Below are positions 27,427-37,073 of a DNA stretch of 64,000 nt, piece by piece. Below the pieces are notes generated by a model that saw only the letters and a program-made list of their open reading frames with translations, made no database searches and was not told where the DNA came from. The stretch covers positions 730,864-794,863 of the forward strand of contig CAJNDS010001369.1 of the NCBI GenBank assembly GCA_905221605.1, in the 5' to 3' direction. The position numbers and the translations under genes are program-made. The stretch's first letter is position 1; every line of letters starts with the position of its first letter. Source of the DNA: Symbiodinium natans (taxonomy: Eukaryota; Sar; Dinophyceae; Suessiales; Symbiodiniaceae).

Positions 27427-30400
27427 CACCCCCGGGCCGAAAGTTTCGACCCACGGCGCATGTTGGATGGCATGCAGACAGTGAAGGCTCCCGCGGAGTA
27501 GCGGAGTGCCGAAAAGTCGCATTTTCCCTGCGCCTGCTAGCGGAGAAATTAATACCCCGTTTTAAAAATATAGTACTATAGAAGCTCCGGAGGAGGCCCC
27601 CAGCCCCATTGTGTCAGGAGTCTATGGGGAAGAGGGCGGGGTCAGGGTGTAAGAACCCCAATATGTGGGTGGGTCGAACTATCGGCCCGGCGCAGCATGC
27701 GTTTTGGCGGCGAGAGTCCGTGGCATGCACAGTGCGGGTGAAACGCCTGCTACACCCCCGGGCCGAAAGTTTCGACCCACGGCGCATGTTGGATGGCATG
27801 CAGACAGTGAAGGCTCCCGCGGAGTAGCGGAGTGCCGAAAAGTCGCATTTTCCCTGCGCCTGCTAGCGGAGAAATTAATACCCCGTTTTAAAAATATAGT
27901 ACTATAGAAGCTCCGGAGGAGGCCCCCAGCCCCATTGTGTCAGGAGTCTATGGGGAAGAGGGCGGGGTCAGGGTGTAAGAACCCCAATATGTGGGTGGGT
28001 CGAACTATCGGCCCGGCGCAGCATGCGTTTTGGCGGCGAGAGTCCGTGGCATGCACAGTGCGGGTGAAACGCCTGCTACACCCCCGGGCCGAAAGTTTCG
28101 ACCCACGGCGCATGTTGGATGGCATGCAGACAGTGAAGGCTCCCGCGGAGTAGCGGAGTGCCGAAAAGTCGCATTTTCCCTGCGCCTGCTAGCGGAGAAA
28201 TTAATACCCCGTTTTAAAAATATAGTACTATAGAAGCTCCGGAGGAGGCCCCCAGCCCCATTGTGTCAGGAGTCTATGGGGAAGAGGGCGGGGTCAGGGT
28301 GTAAGAACCCCAATATGTGGGTGGGTCGAACTATCGGCCCGGCGCAGCATGCGTTTTGGCGGCGAGAGTCCGTGGCATGCACAGTGCGGGTGAAACGCCT
28401 GCTACACCCCCGGGCCGAAAGTTTCGACCCACGGCGCATGTTGGATGGCATGCAGACAGTGAAGGCTCCCGCGGAGTAGCGGAGTGCCGAAAAGTCGCAT
28501 TTTCCCTGCGCCTGCTAGCGGAGAAATTAATACCCCGTTTTAAAAATATAGTACTATAGAAGCTCCGGAGGAGGCCCCCAGCCCCATTGTGTCAGGAGTC
28601 TATGGGGAAGAGGGCGGGGTCAGGGTGTAAGAACCCCAATATGTGGGTGGGTCGAACTATCGGCCCGGCGCAGCATGCGTTTTGGCGGCGAGAGTCCGTG
28701 GCATGCACAGTGCGGGTGAAACGCCTGCTACACCCCCGGGCCGAAAGTTTCGACCCACGGCGCATGTTGGATGGCATGCAGACAGTGAAGGCTCCCGCGG
28801 AGTAGCGGAGTGCCGAAAAGTCGCATTTTCCCTGCGCCTGCTAGCGGAGAAATTAATACCCCGTTTTAAAAATATAGTACTATAGAAGCTCCGGAGGAGG
28901 CCCCCAGCCCCATTGTGTCAGGAGTCTATGGGGAAGAGGGCGGGGTCAGGGTGTAAGAACCCCAATATGTGGGTGGGTCGAACTATCGGCCCGGCGCAGC
29001 ATGCGTTTTGGCGGCGAGAGTCCGTGGCATGCACAGTGCGGGTGAAACGCCTGCTACACCCCCGGGCCGAAAGTTTCGACCCACGGCGCATGTTGGATGG
29101 CATGCAGACAGTGAAGGCTCCCGCGGAGTAGCGGAGTGCCGAAAAGTCGCATTTTCCCTGCGCCTGCTAGCGGAGAAATTAATACCCCGTTTTAAAAATA
29201 TAGTACTATAGAAGCTCCGGAGGAGGCCCCCAGCCCCATTGTGTCAGGAGTCTATGGGGAAGAGGGCGGGGTCAGGGTGTAAGAACCCCAATATGTTGGT
29301 GGGTCGAACTATCGGCCCGGCGCAGCATGCGTTTTGGCGGCGAGAGTCCGTGGCATGCACAGTGCGGGTGAAACGCCTGCTACACCCCCGGGCCGAAAGT
29401 TTCGACCCACGGCGCATGTTGGATGGCATGCAGACAGTGAAGGCTCCCGCGGAGTAGCGGAGTGCCGAAAAGTCGCATTTTCCCTGCGCCTGCTAGCGGA
29501 GAAATTAATACCCCGTTTTAAAAATATAGTACTATAGAAGCTCCGGAGGAGGCCCCCAGCCCCATTGTGTCAGGAGTCTATGGGGAAGAGGGCGGGGTCA
29601 GGGTGTAAGAACCCCAATATGTGGGTGGGTCGAACTATCGGCCCGGCGCAGCATGCGTTTTGGCGGCGAGAGTCCGTGGCATGCACAGTGCGGGTGAAAC
29701 GCCTGCTACACCCCCGGGCCGAAAGTTTCGACCCACGGCGCATGTTGGATGGCATGCAGACAGTGAAGGCTCCCGCGGAGTAGCGGAGTGCCGAAAAGTC
29801 GCATTTTCCCTGCGCCTGCTAGCGGAGAAATTAATACCCCGTTTTAAAAATATAGTACTATAGAAGCTCCGGAGGAGGCCCCCAGCCCCATTGTGTCAGG
29901 AGTCTATGGGGAAGAGGGCGGGGTCAGGGTGTAAGAACCCCAATATGTGGGTGGGTCGAACTATCGGCCCGGCGCAGCATGCGTTTTGGCGGCGAGAGTC
30001 CGTGGCATGCACAGTGCGGGTGAAACGCCTGCTACACCCCCGGGCCGAAAGTTTCGACCCACGGCGCATGTTGGATGGCATGCAGACAGTGAAGGCTCCC
30101 GCGGAGTAGCGGAGTGCCGAAAAGTCGCATTTTCCCTGCGCCTGCTAGCGGAGAAATTAATACCCCGTTTTAAAAATATAGTACTATAGAAGCTCCGGAG
30201 GAGGCCCCCAGCCCCATTGTGTCAGGAGTCTATGGGGAAGAGGGCGGGGTCAGGGTGTAAGAACCCCAATATGTGGGTGGGTCGAACTATCGGCCCGGCG
30301 CAGCATGCGTTTTGGCGGCGAGAGTCCGTGGCATGCACAGTGCGGGTGAAACGCCTGCTACACCCCCGGGCCGAAAGTTTCGACCCACGGCGCATGTTGG

Positions 30401-30955
30401 ATGGCATGCAGACAGTGAAGGCTCCCGCGGAGTAGCGGAGTGCCGAAAAGTCGCATTTTCCCTGCGCCTGCTAGCGGAGAAATTAATACCCCGTTTTAAA
30501 AATATAGTACTATAGAAGCTCCGGAGGAGGCCCCCAGCCCCATTGTGTCAGGAGTCTATGGGAAAGAGGGCGGGGTCAGGGTGTAAGAACCCCAATATGT
30601 GGGTGGGTCGAACTATCGGCCCGGCGCAGCATGCGTTTTGGCGGCGAGAGTCCGTGGCATGCACAGTGCGGGTGAAACGCCTGCTACACCCCCGGGCCGA
30701 AAGTTTCGACCCACGGCGCATGTTGGATGGCATGCAGACAGTGAAGGCTCCCGCGGAGTAGCGGAGTGCCGAAAAGTCGCATTTTCCCTGCGCCTGCTAG
30801 CGGAGAAATTAATACCCCGTTTTAAAAATATAGTACTATAGAAGCTCCGGAGGAGGCCCCCAGCCCCATTGTGTCAGGAGTCTATGGGGAAGAGGGCGGG
30901 GTCAGGGTGTAAGAACCCCAATATGTGGGTGGGTCGAACTATCGGCCCGGCGCAG
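27427..30955. mobile_element. Tandem array of 11 terminal-inverted-repeat elements
   Basis: The span is 3529 bp, exactly ten 326-bp units plus 269 bp: eleven copies of a 269-bp element separated by ten 57-bp spacers. Each element begins CACCCCCGGGCCGAAAGTTT and ends with AACTATCGGCCCGGCGCAG. The ends are imperfect inverted repeats of about 30 bp. The array starts with a left end and finishes with a right end, and TA lies at both outer edges. I see only two substitutions among copies (29297 G to T, 30563 G to A). Open frames of 61-80 codons recur on both strands of every copy but overlap one another and have no recognisable product. I found no resemblance to 5S rRNA, spliceosomal or spliced-leader RNA. 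Confidence 0.9.
27696..27752. repeat. 57-bp spacer between array elements (first of ten)
   Basis: Starts CATGCGTTTTGGCGG and ends AAACGCCTGCTA. It is present between all adjacent elements and absent from both outer edges. GCGTTTT and GAAACGC inside it are short inverted repeats. Confidence 0.85.
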
Positions 30956-31045
30956 TAGTCCCTATAATACCTAAGTAGCCCCCCGAATAACCTAGATAAC
31001 CCTTGGGATTTGGGGTTTCTTCTCAAGGTTCAGCATGGGGCCTAG

Positions 31046-31072
31046 GATCTTTTGGGGCTCGAAATTCGTAAG
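31046..31072 (+). CDS. Candidate micro-exon
   Basis: 27 nt between GCCTAG and AAG|GTTTGG, reading DLLGLEIRK. Short, so weak. Confidence 0.3.
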
Positions 31073-31151
31073 GTTTGGAATATAGGGTTTAGGGTTTAGG
31101 GTTTAAGGTTTAGGGTTTAAGGTTTAGGGTTTAGGGTGCCTACTGATTTAG

Positions 31152-31193
31152 GGAGCCTATTGAATCACTGAATCTTGGTGTGCTGGCCCCCGA
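31152..31193 (+). CDS. Candidate coding exon
   Basis: ATTTAG|G acceptor. Reads EPIESLNLGVLAPE. Confidence 0.4.
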
Positions 31194-31248
31194 ACCCGAA
31201 ACCCTAAACCCTAAACCCTACAGCCCGTTTAGCCCTAAAAAACTTCAG

Positions 31249-31297
31249 CTCACCGGTCAGGGGACTAAAGGAGGGACCCTGACAAGGGACCTTAAGG
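31249..31297 (+). CDS. Candidate coding exon
   Basis: ACTTCAG acceptor. Reads LTGQGTKGGTLTRDLK. Confidence 0.4.
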
Positions 31298-31313
31298 GTT
31301 TTCAAGGTTTTTC

Positions 31314-31375
31314 GGGGGCTACTTAGGTATTATAGGGACTATATAAGGTACATATAGGGGGGTATATCGGGAACC
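31314..31375. other. Uninterrupted inverted copy of the array insertion site
   Basis: The complement of this 62-bp segment reads through the left and right flanks of the array without a break, with a single TA where the array lies between two. Confidence 0.8.
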
Positions 31376-31528
31376 CAAAACCCCGAAACCCCTAAACCCC
31401 TAAACTCCTAAACCCCTAAACCCCTAAACCCCTAAACCCCTAAACCCTATAACCCTCAACCCTCAACCCTATAACCCTAAACCCTAAACCCTTCTAGAGG
31501 TCCCTCCTTTTACCCCTTAAACCCCGAG

Positions 31529-31608
31529 GACACCTGGAGCCTCGCCGCGCCAAAGATTGCCGGCGAGCCGACCTGCGGGGTGCTGCTGCTCGCGCCCGAG
31601 GCCTCCGG
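31529..31608 (+). CDS. Coding exon
   Basis: CCCCGAG|G acceptor, CCGG|GTTTAT donor. Reads DTWSLAAPKIAGEPTC then GVLLLAPEAS. High GC3. Confidence 0.75.
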
Positions 31609-31714
31609 GTTTATAGGACTTACAGGGATTCGGCCTTTTGGATTTTAGGGATTTTCGGGTTGTGGTTTGTAGGGTTTAGGGTTTAGAAGGTTTAGGGTTT
31701 AGGGGTTTTTGGGG

Positions 31715-31772
31715 GTTTTGAGGGTTTTGAGGGTTTTGAGGGTTTTGAGGGTTTTGAGGGTTTTGAGGGGCT
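31715..31772. repeat. GGGTTTTGA nonamer array
   Basis: Seven copies of a nine-base variant. Confidence 0.9.
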
Positions 31773-32219
31773 TAGGGGTTATAAGGTTTAGGGTTTATAG
31801 GGTTTAGGGTTTCGTGATTTTAGGGATTCGAGGGTTTAGGGTGTATAAGGTTTATCAGGCCTTGGGGTTTTTAGGGTTTACACGTTTTCTAGGGTTTATA
31901 GGGTTTAGGGCTTGTAGGGTTCAGGGTTAAGGGTTGTGCAAAATCATTAAGTACTATTAGAATACTGCTTGCGCCAGAGGCCTTTTACTGTAATGGGGTT
32001 CAGGGTTTAGGGCGCGGCTTAGGGTTGGGGACCTGGGGCTTGTGGGATTTTGAGGGTTTCATCTGAGGATTTTTTTTTTTTTGGGGGGGGGGGGGGGGGG
32101 CAGCAAGGCCAGGTGGGCCCCTAAACCCCAAACCCTAAACCCCAAACCCTAAACCCCAAACCCTAAACCCCAAACCCTAAACCCTAAACCGTCTGAGCCC
32201 TGAAGCCCCTTCCTTGGAG

Positions 32220-32295
32220 GAGCCGGCGCTCTTAGCCTTGAGCGTCTTCGGAGAACCGGCCGCTGGGCGCAGCCAGGGCTACAGACTTGGGCCGT
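32220..32295 (+). CDS. Coding exon
   Basis: CTTGGAG|G acceptor. Reads EEPALLALSVFGEPAAG then RSQGYRLGP before TGA. A donor within the last codons is likely. Confidence 0.7.
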
Positions 32296-32481
32296 GAGGG
32301 CTGACCGGTCTAGGCCTAAACCCTAAACCCTAAACCCTAAACCCCTAACCCCTAAACCCTAAACCCTAAACCTTAAACCTTAAACCCTAACCCCTAAACC
32401 CTAAACCCTGATTCAAAACCCTAAACCCTAAACCCTAACCGTAAACCCCAAACCCCAAACCCTAAAGTCTGAGGCCCGCAG

Positions 32482-32534
32482 CCCTGCCACCCTGGCAGCC
32501 CTTCCCCCTCGAAACCCTTTCAGGCCTTGTTCAG
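32482..32534 (+). CDS. Candidate coding exon
   Basis: CCCGCAG acceptor, TTCAG|GA donor. Frames ATLAALPPRNPFRP and PGSPSPSKPFQALF are both open. Confidence 0.45.
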
Positions 32535-32745
32535 GACCCTAAGAACCCAGCAAAACCCTAACCTTAAACCTCAACACTTAAACCCTCAAACCCAAATCAC
32601 AATAGGCCAATTGACTAGAGAAGCCCTAAACCCCAAAGCCTAAACCCCAAAGCCTAAACCCTAAACCCTAAACCCTAAACCCTAAACCCTAAACCCTAGA
32701 CCCTAAACCCTAAACCCTAAACCCTAAACCCTAAACCCTACCGAG

Positions 32746-32807
32746 CCCCCAAGCTTAAGGAGTACAACGTTCGCCGGGAGCCGCAGCAGCTCTTGGCGGC
32801 TCCTTGA
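32746..32807 (+). CDS. Terminal coding exon
   Basis: ACCGAG acceptor. Reads PKLKEYNVRREPQQLL then AAP and TGA 32805-32807. Candidate end of the gene that starts at 26044. Confidence 0.7.
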
Positions 32808-32847
32808 CCGAAGAAGCGCTAGAGGTGGTGTAAAGACATCTTAAGGG

Positions 32848-33056
32848 TTTAGGGTTTAGGGCTTAGAGGGTTTAGGGCTTATAGGGTTTAGGGCTTAGAG
32901 GGTTTAGGGCTTAGAGGGTTTAGGGCTTAGAGGGTTTAGGGCTTAGAGGGTTTAGGGCTTAGAGGGTTTAGGCTTAGGGTTTAGGGTTTAGGGTTTAGGG
33001 TTTAGGGTTTAGGGTTTAGGGTTTAGGGTTTAGGGTTTAGGGTTTAGGGTTTAGGG
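32848..33056. repeat. 16-bp minisatellite merging into TTTAGGG
   Basis: Seven copies of GGGTTTAGGGCTTAGA, then a dozen TTTAGGG units. Confidence 0.9.
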
Positions 33057-33125
33057 CTCGGCGTTTAGCGTTAGGGTTTAGGGCTGAGCGTTTAAGGTTC
33101 GGCAGGTTTTAGGGCAGGGATTCAG

Positions 33126-33168
33126 CAGACCCAAACCTTTCTACGTACACCCTGAGCAAACCCTTTAA
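33126..33168 (+). CDS. Candidate exon ending in TAA
   Basis: GATTCAG acceptor. Reads RPKPFYVHPEQTL and TAA. Confidence 0.4.
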
Positions 33169-33276
33169 CCCCGATATGAACCCCGAAACCCTAAACCCTA
33201 AACCCTAAACCCTAAACCCTAAAACCTAAAACCCTAAACCCTAAACCCTAAACCCTAAACCCTAAACCCGCTGAAG

Positions 33277-33404
33277 CCTTAAAACCCTCAACCACAAAAC
33301 CCTGGATGCCAAAGCTGGGGCCCAGATCCTCGGAAGCCAACCAAAAGCACTCCACTCCCACGACGCTGCTTCCGAAGCCACGAAACGAAATCCCGAAGTA
33401 AAGC
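33277..33404 (+). CDS. Coding exon
   Basis: CTGAAG acceptor. Reads KTLDAKAGAQILGSQPK then ALHSHDAASEATKRNPEV, hydrophilic and helical. Confidence 0.7.
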
Positions 33405-33532
33405 GTTTAGGGTTGAGGTTCTGTAGGTTTTAGGGTTTAGGGTCTATAGGGTTTAGGTTCTTTAGGGTTTAGGGTTTAGGGTTTAGGGTTTAGGTTCTAT
33501 AGGGTTTAGGGTTTAGGGTTTGCACTCCACAG

Positions 33533-33594
33533 GTTCCCTGCCCCATGGCGCGGCCCCTTGTGCCATGGCTGGCACTTATGTTTTGGGTTGTGGG
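33533..33594 (+). CDS. First coding exon with signal peptide
   Basis: CTCCACAG acceptor and ATG at 33545. Reads MARPLVPWLALMFWVVG, a secretory signal or anchor, to GGG|GTGGGG. Opens a candidate gene that may run to the stop at 38032. Confidence 0.75.
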
Positions 33595-33873
33595 GTGGGG
33601 CATCGGGGGTGGGGGGGGGGTGGGTTCGGTGGGCAAGTGCAGGTTCATGGTTTAGGTTTTTTCCCTACAAGCCCGAAGCCCTATCACCCTAACCCCTAAA
33701 CCCTGTCAACCCGAAACCATAAAGCCCTAAGCCTTAAAACCCTAAAACCCGAAACCCCAAAACCCGATTTCAGTTTAAAACCCTAAACCCTGAAACCGCA
33801 TTGGGGAATGCTTATACAATCTCGGGGGGGTGGGGGGGGGAGGGCTATTATCCAAATAGTAGACTACGCATAC

Positions 33874-33992
33874 CCAATCGGACCCGGAGGAGGCCCTTAT
33901 TCCTTTTCGTAGGGTGTGGGTTCCCTTTTCGCCCCTTGAAACCAAAGCAAGGGCACTCTTTTTATTCCTATAGGCTACTCCTGGGTCTCCCT
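33874..33992. mobile_element. Member of the CTAGG/CTTGG inverted-repeat family, degraded ends
   Basis: CGGACCCGGAGGAGGCCCTT...CTACTCCTGGGTCTCC matches the 22773 and 34193 elements, including the core GGTTCCCTTTTCGCCCC and GGGCACTCTTTTTATTCC. Confidence 0.6.
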
Positions 33993-34146
33993 AATCCCTA
34001 AACCCCGAAGCCTAACCCTAAGCCCGGAAAGATCCCTCCAAGAGGCCTTGAGCTTTTTTCTAGAGGCCTCATACTCCACCTTCAACCCTAAAACCCTAAA
34101 ACCCAAAAACCCTAAAACCCTAAAACCCTGCTTCTCGGAGGCCTAG

Positions 34147-34410
34147 AGGGTCCTGCGCGCCAACGCTTTCAGCCCTTCGAGCCATCTGAAGACTAGGATG
34201 CCCAGTAGTACCCTTATTCCCTTTTTGGTAGGTTTGGGTTCCCTTATAAACCCCTTTAAGCAAAAGAGGGGCACCCTTTTTCATCCTAGGTTACTGGGCA
34301 ACCTAGAAGAGCCGCGGGTTTTTGGTTCCGAGGTCGTGCGGGCTGCCACAGACAAGGCGGTCCCTGTGGTTCGGGTCGTTTGGTTTCTTGTGGAGGTTGG
34401 GGCATGATTT
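34147..34410 (+). CDS. Coding exon split by an inserted element
   Basis: The left part after GCCTAG reads GPARQRFQPFEPSEE. Skipping the element at 34193-34306 and one AAGA, the same frame continues EPRVFGSEVVRAATDK then AVPVVRVVWFLVEVGA and TGA. Unspliced, the 118-bp insertion would shift the frame. Confidence 0.65.
34193..34306. mobile_element. Introner-like element in a coding exon, duplication AAGA
   Basis: CTAGGATGCCCAGTAG...TTACTGGGCAACCTAG inverted termini, 114 bp, with AAGA at 34189-34192 and 34307-34310. The CCTAG terminus is a possible acceptor. The duplicated AAGA gives AA rather than GT, GC or GA as donor, so removal by splicing is unproven. Confidence 0.85.
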
Positions 34411-34510
34411 GGCTCCAGGGTATGTGGGTACTTCCCAAAAAAAAGGGTACTTTTGTACCCCCCAAAATGGGGGGTAGTTGGGGTTGAGGCTTGAAGGGAC
34501 CTTCTCTTAG

Positions 34511-34593
34511 TTCGGAAAAGGGAACTGGCAGAATGGCTCCTTCTCTTGGAGCATGATGTGGATGTGGCTCTAGGGCTTCTCAGTTATGTCTAG
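34511..34593 (+). CDS. Exon ending in TAG
   Basis: TTCTCTTAG acceptor. Reads RKRELAEWLLLLEHD then VDVALGLLSYV and TAG. Confidence 0.7.
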
Positions 34594-34736
34594 GGCTGTG
34601 GGAGTATGTTTTGTCCTTACTCTAAACCCTAAACACCACTAGACCCTAAGCCCCAAGTCCTAAACCCCCAAATCCGAATCCTGAGCCTTTTAGTTTATCT
34701 CAGCTGCTCTCCTGACTTTGGGTCTCCTGGCTACAG

Positions 34737-34796
34737 GCCTGGGTTTCCTGCCCCCAGAGAAGCCCGCAGAGTATCCCCAGAGTGCCCACCCTTAAG
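34737..34796 (+). CDS. Coding exon
   Basis: GCTACAG acceptor, TTAAG|GTTTTG donor, 60 nt. Reads AWVSCPQRSPQSIPR then VPTLK. Confidence 0.65.
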
Positions 34797-34883
34797 GTTT
34801 TGGGTTTGGGGTTTTGAGTTTGGGTTTGGGGTTTTGGGTTTTTGGGCAGGGAGGCCCACATTCACCATTTTCGAAGGACTTAG

Positions 34884-34953
34884 GAGATGCCTTCAAGTTC
34901 GTCAACGACCGCCATCTGCATCCTGACGACAAGCCAGCGCGAGCACATCACCG
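34884..34953 (+). CDS. Coding exon
   Basis: GGACTTAG|G acceptor. Reads GDAFKFVNDRHLHPDD then KPARAHH. Confidence 0.75.
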
Positions 34954-35019
34954 CAAACCCTAAACCCTAAACCCTAAACCCCAAACCCCAAACCCGAAAC
35001 CCTAAACCCTAAACCCTAG

Positions 35020-35069
35020 AGTCTTTCAAGGCGCAGAAGCCCCCGAACCCCTGACGCTTCGTTGTTCTG
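35020..35069 (+). CDS. Candidate coding exon
   Basis: ACCCTAG acceptor, TCTG|GTACAG donor. Reads VFQGAEAPEPLTLRCS. Confidence 0.55.
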
Positions 35070-35516
35070 GTACAGCACCCTAGACCCCGCAGACCCCTAA
35101 GGCACTCGAATCCAAAGCCCTGACCCTGGAAACCCCAACCTTAGACACTAGACTCTGTAAAGCAAGCCTATAACAAACCCATAAACACGCTGAAACCCTA
35201 CAAGGACCAGAAACCCCCAAAACCCAAAAGCTATGTGAACGCCAGAGACCCTAGCAACCCTATAAACCCCGGAAACCCCATAAGCCATGCAGGCCCTGTA
35301 AAACCTAATGAAACCCCATAAGCTCTACTGAGGCCCCAAGCAATCCTTGAATGTTAACCCCTCAACCCTAGTCAAACCCCAAAATGACCCCCCTAAGGAA
35401 CCACCCAAGTCAAACCCTAAACCCTAAAGCCTAAACCCTAAACCCTAAACCCTCAACCCTAATCAAACCCTAAACCCTAAACACTAAAACAACCCCCCTA
35501 AAACACCACCCAAAAG
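35070..35516. other. C-rich intron-like stretch
   Basis: Degenerate CCCTAAA and CCCCTAA motifs mixed with unique bases; no supported exon. Confidence 0.5.
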
Positions 35517-35600
35517 AATCCCTCAACGCGCACCTTCGAGAAGGTCATCGACGAGCGCCTGCGCGCGCTGGCCAGGCACCAGAAGGGGTTCGGAGTCTAG
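35517..35600 (+). CDS. Exon ending in TAG
   Basis: CAAAAG acceptor. Reads TRTFEKVIDERLRALAR then HQKGFGV and TAG, nearly all codons ending in G or C. Confidence 0.8.
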   Translation, partial: NPSTRTFEKVIDERLRALARHQKGFGV

Positions 35601-35727
35601 AGTTTAGGGTTTAGGGTTTAGGGTTAGGGTTTCGAGTTTAGGGTTAGTTTAGGACTGACAGGGTTCCGGGTTTAGGGTTTGGGGCTTTTAGGGGTTTTAA
35701 GGGTGTGTTGGGCTGTGGCGGCTTCAG

Positions 35728-35766
35728 GTTTTCCTATGGCCCTTCAAGTTGGGGGCGTGTTATTGG
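35728..35766 (+). CDS. Candidate small exon
   Basis: GCTTCAG acceptor, TGG|GTTTAT donor. Reads VFLWPFKLGACYW. Confidence 0.5.
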
Positions 35767-35975
35767 GTTTATAGGGTTTTTGGGACTTTAGGGTTTCTAG
35801 GGTTGTAGGGCTCACGTTGTTTAGTGCTGGGAGTTGAGGGTTCAGCTTCAGTTTAGTTTAAGAGGGTTCAGGGCTTGGGGGTTTTATGGTTTTGGGCTTA
35901 GGGCTTTGAAGGGGTTTAGCGCTTCAGGGCTTAGATGTCGGGGCTGGAAGAGTTCTGAGGGCTGCTGTCATACAG

Positions 35976-36008
35976 CTTCGGATGTTGTTCAGAGCTTAGC
36001 TTTCGGGG
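35976..36008 (+). CDS. Candidate small exon
   Basis: CATACAG acceptor, GGG|GTTGGG donor. Reads SDVVQSLAFG. Confidence 0.4.
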
Positions 36009-36016
36009 TTGGGGGA

Positions 36017-36086
36017 CCCTAAACCCTAAACCCTAAACCCTAAACCCTAAACCCTAAACCCTAAACCCTAAACCCTAAACCCTAAA
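36017..36086. repeat. CCCTAAA tract
   Basis: Ten perfect units. Confidence 0.95.
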
Positions 36087-36203
36087 GGGAATGTTTGCAT
36101 TTGGGTGTTGGGGGGTTCGGCTTAGGGCTCAGAGTCGTCCGGTGCGCCTTTTGAGTTTCGGTGTAGGGTGCTTCTTTTGTTGCCCTGCGCCCTTAACCCC
36201 CAG

Positions 36204-36271
36204 ACCCCTTCAACAGTTTTGAACATTGCGGTTCAAGCTAGAATCTGGTGGCAAAGATCCGTGGATTCAGG
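36204..36271 (+). CDS. Coding exon
   Basis: ACCCCCAG acceptor, GG|GTTTAG donor. Reads STVLNIAVQARIWWQR then SVDSG. The open frame extends upstream to 36166 (VLLLLPCAL), so an earlier acceptor is possible. Confidence 0.65.
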
Positions 36272-36379
36272 GTTTAGAGAAGGTTACTATCCGTATTTAA
36301 GTGGTATTAGGCTCTTTATGTCTAGCTACACCCTAAACCCTAAACCCTTAACCCCTAAACCCTAAACCCTAAATCTCAG

Positions 36380-36459
36380 CTTTGGCAAGGTGTTGCTCCT
36401 TCGGCTGCCCTGCACGATACCAGTAAAGGGCAGGGCTCGCAACAGGGATTTCGTCCCAA
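36380..36459 (+). CDS. Coding exon
   Basis: ATCTCAG acceptor. Reads LWQGVAPSAALHDTSK then GQGSQQGFR. Confidence 0.65.
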
Positions 36460-36973
36460 GCCCCCAAAGCCCTAAACCCAAGCCTGAAGCTTGAACCCTA
36501 AATACCCTAAACACCCGAAATACCCGAAAGACCCTAAAGACCCTAAATCCCCTAAATACGCCATACCCTAAGCCCTGAACCCTATAAACCCTAAACACTA
36601 TAGACCCGAAGCCCCAAGCCCCAACCCCTAAACCCTATAAGCCCTAGAAACCCTATAAACCCGAAAAGTCCTATAAACCCTACAAGCCCTATAAACCATA
36701 TAAACCCTATAAACCCTATAAACCCTATAAGCCCTATAAACCCTATAAACCCTACAAACCCTACAAACCCTATAAACCCTATAAGCCCTATAAACCCTAT
36801 AAACCCTACAAACCCTACAAACCTTACAAACCCTAAACCCTATAAACCCTATAAACTCTATAAACTCTATAAGCTCTATAAGCTCTATAAGCCCTAAACC
36901 CTAAACCCTAAACCCTAAACCCTAAACCCTAAACCCTAAACCCTAAACCCTAAACCCTAAACCCTGCTCTGAG
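36460..36973. repeat. CCCTATAAA nonamer array and CCCTAAA tract
   Basis: Degenerate C-rich repeats, then about 20 nonamers (36650-36890) with CCCTACAAA and CTCTATAAG variants, then ten CCCTAAA units. Confidence 0.9.
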
Positions 36974-37073
36974 AGCCCACGCCGGCCACACAAAAACGCG
37001 CAGGCGCCTTCGGCCGGAGCGGCCGGAAGAGGCGACCCACTTGCGGGCGGCCTCGCGGCCGCAAGAGCTTGGG
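36974..37073 (+). CDS. Coding exon, Ala/Gly/Arg-rich
   Basis: CTCTGAG acceptor, donor at TTGG|GGTTT. Reads RRPHKNAQAPSAGAAG then RGDPLAGGLAAARAW. Confidence 0.6.

Noticed and set aside
27427-27752. The 326-bp unit as a 5S rRNA, snRNA or spliced-leader RNA gene
   Set aside because: I compared it by eye with remembered conserved parts of 5S, U1-U6 and the dinoflagellate spliced leader and saw none. The boundaries fit a TIR element instead.
27609-30841. Open frames of 61-80 codons on both strands in each array unit
   Set aside because: They recur only because the unit repeats, overlap each other in opposite strands, have no recognisable motif, and there is no independent sign of coding.
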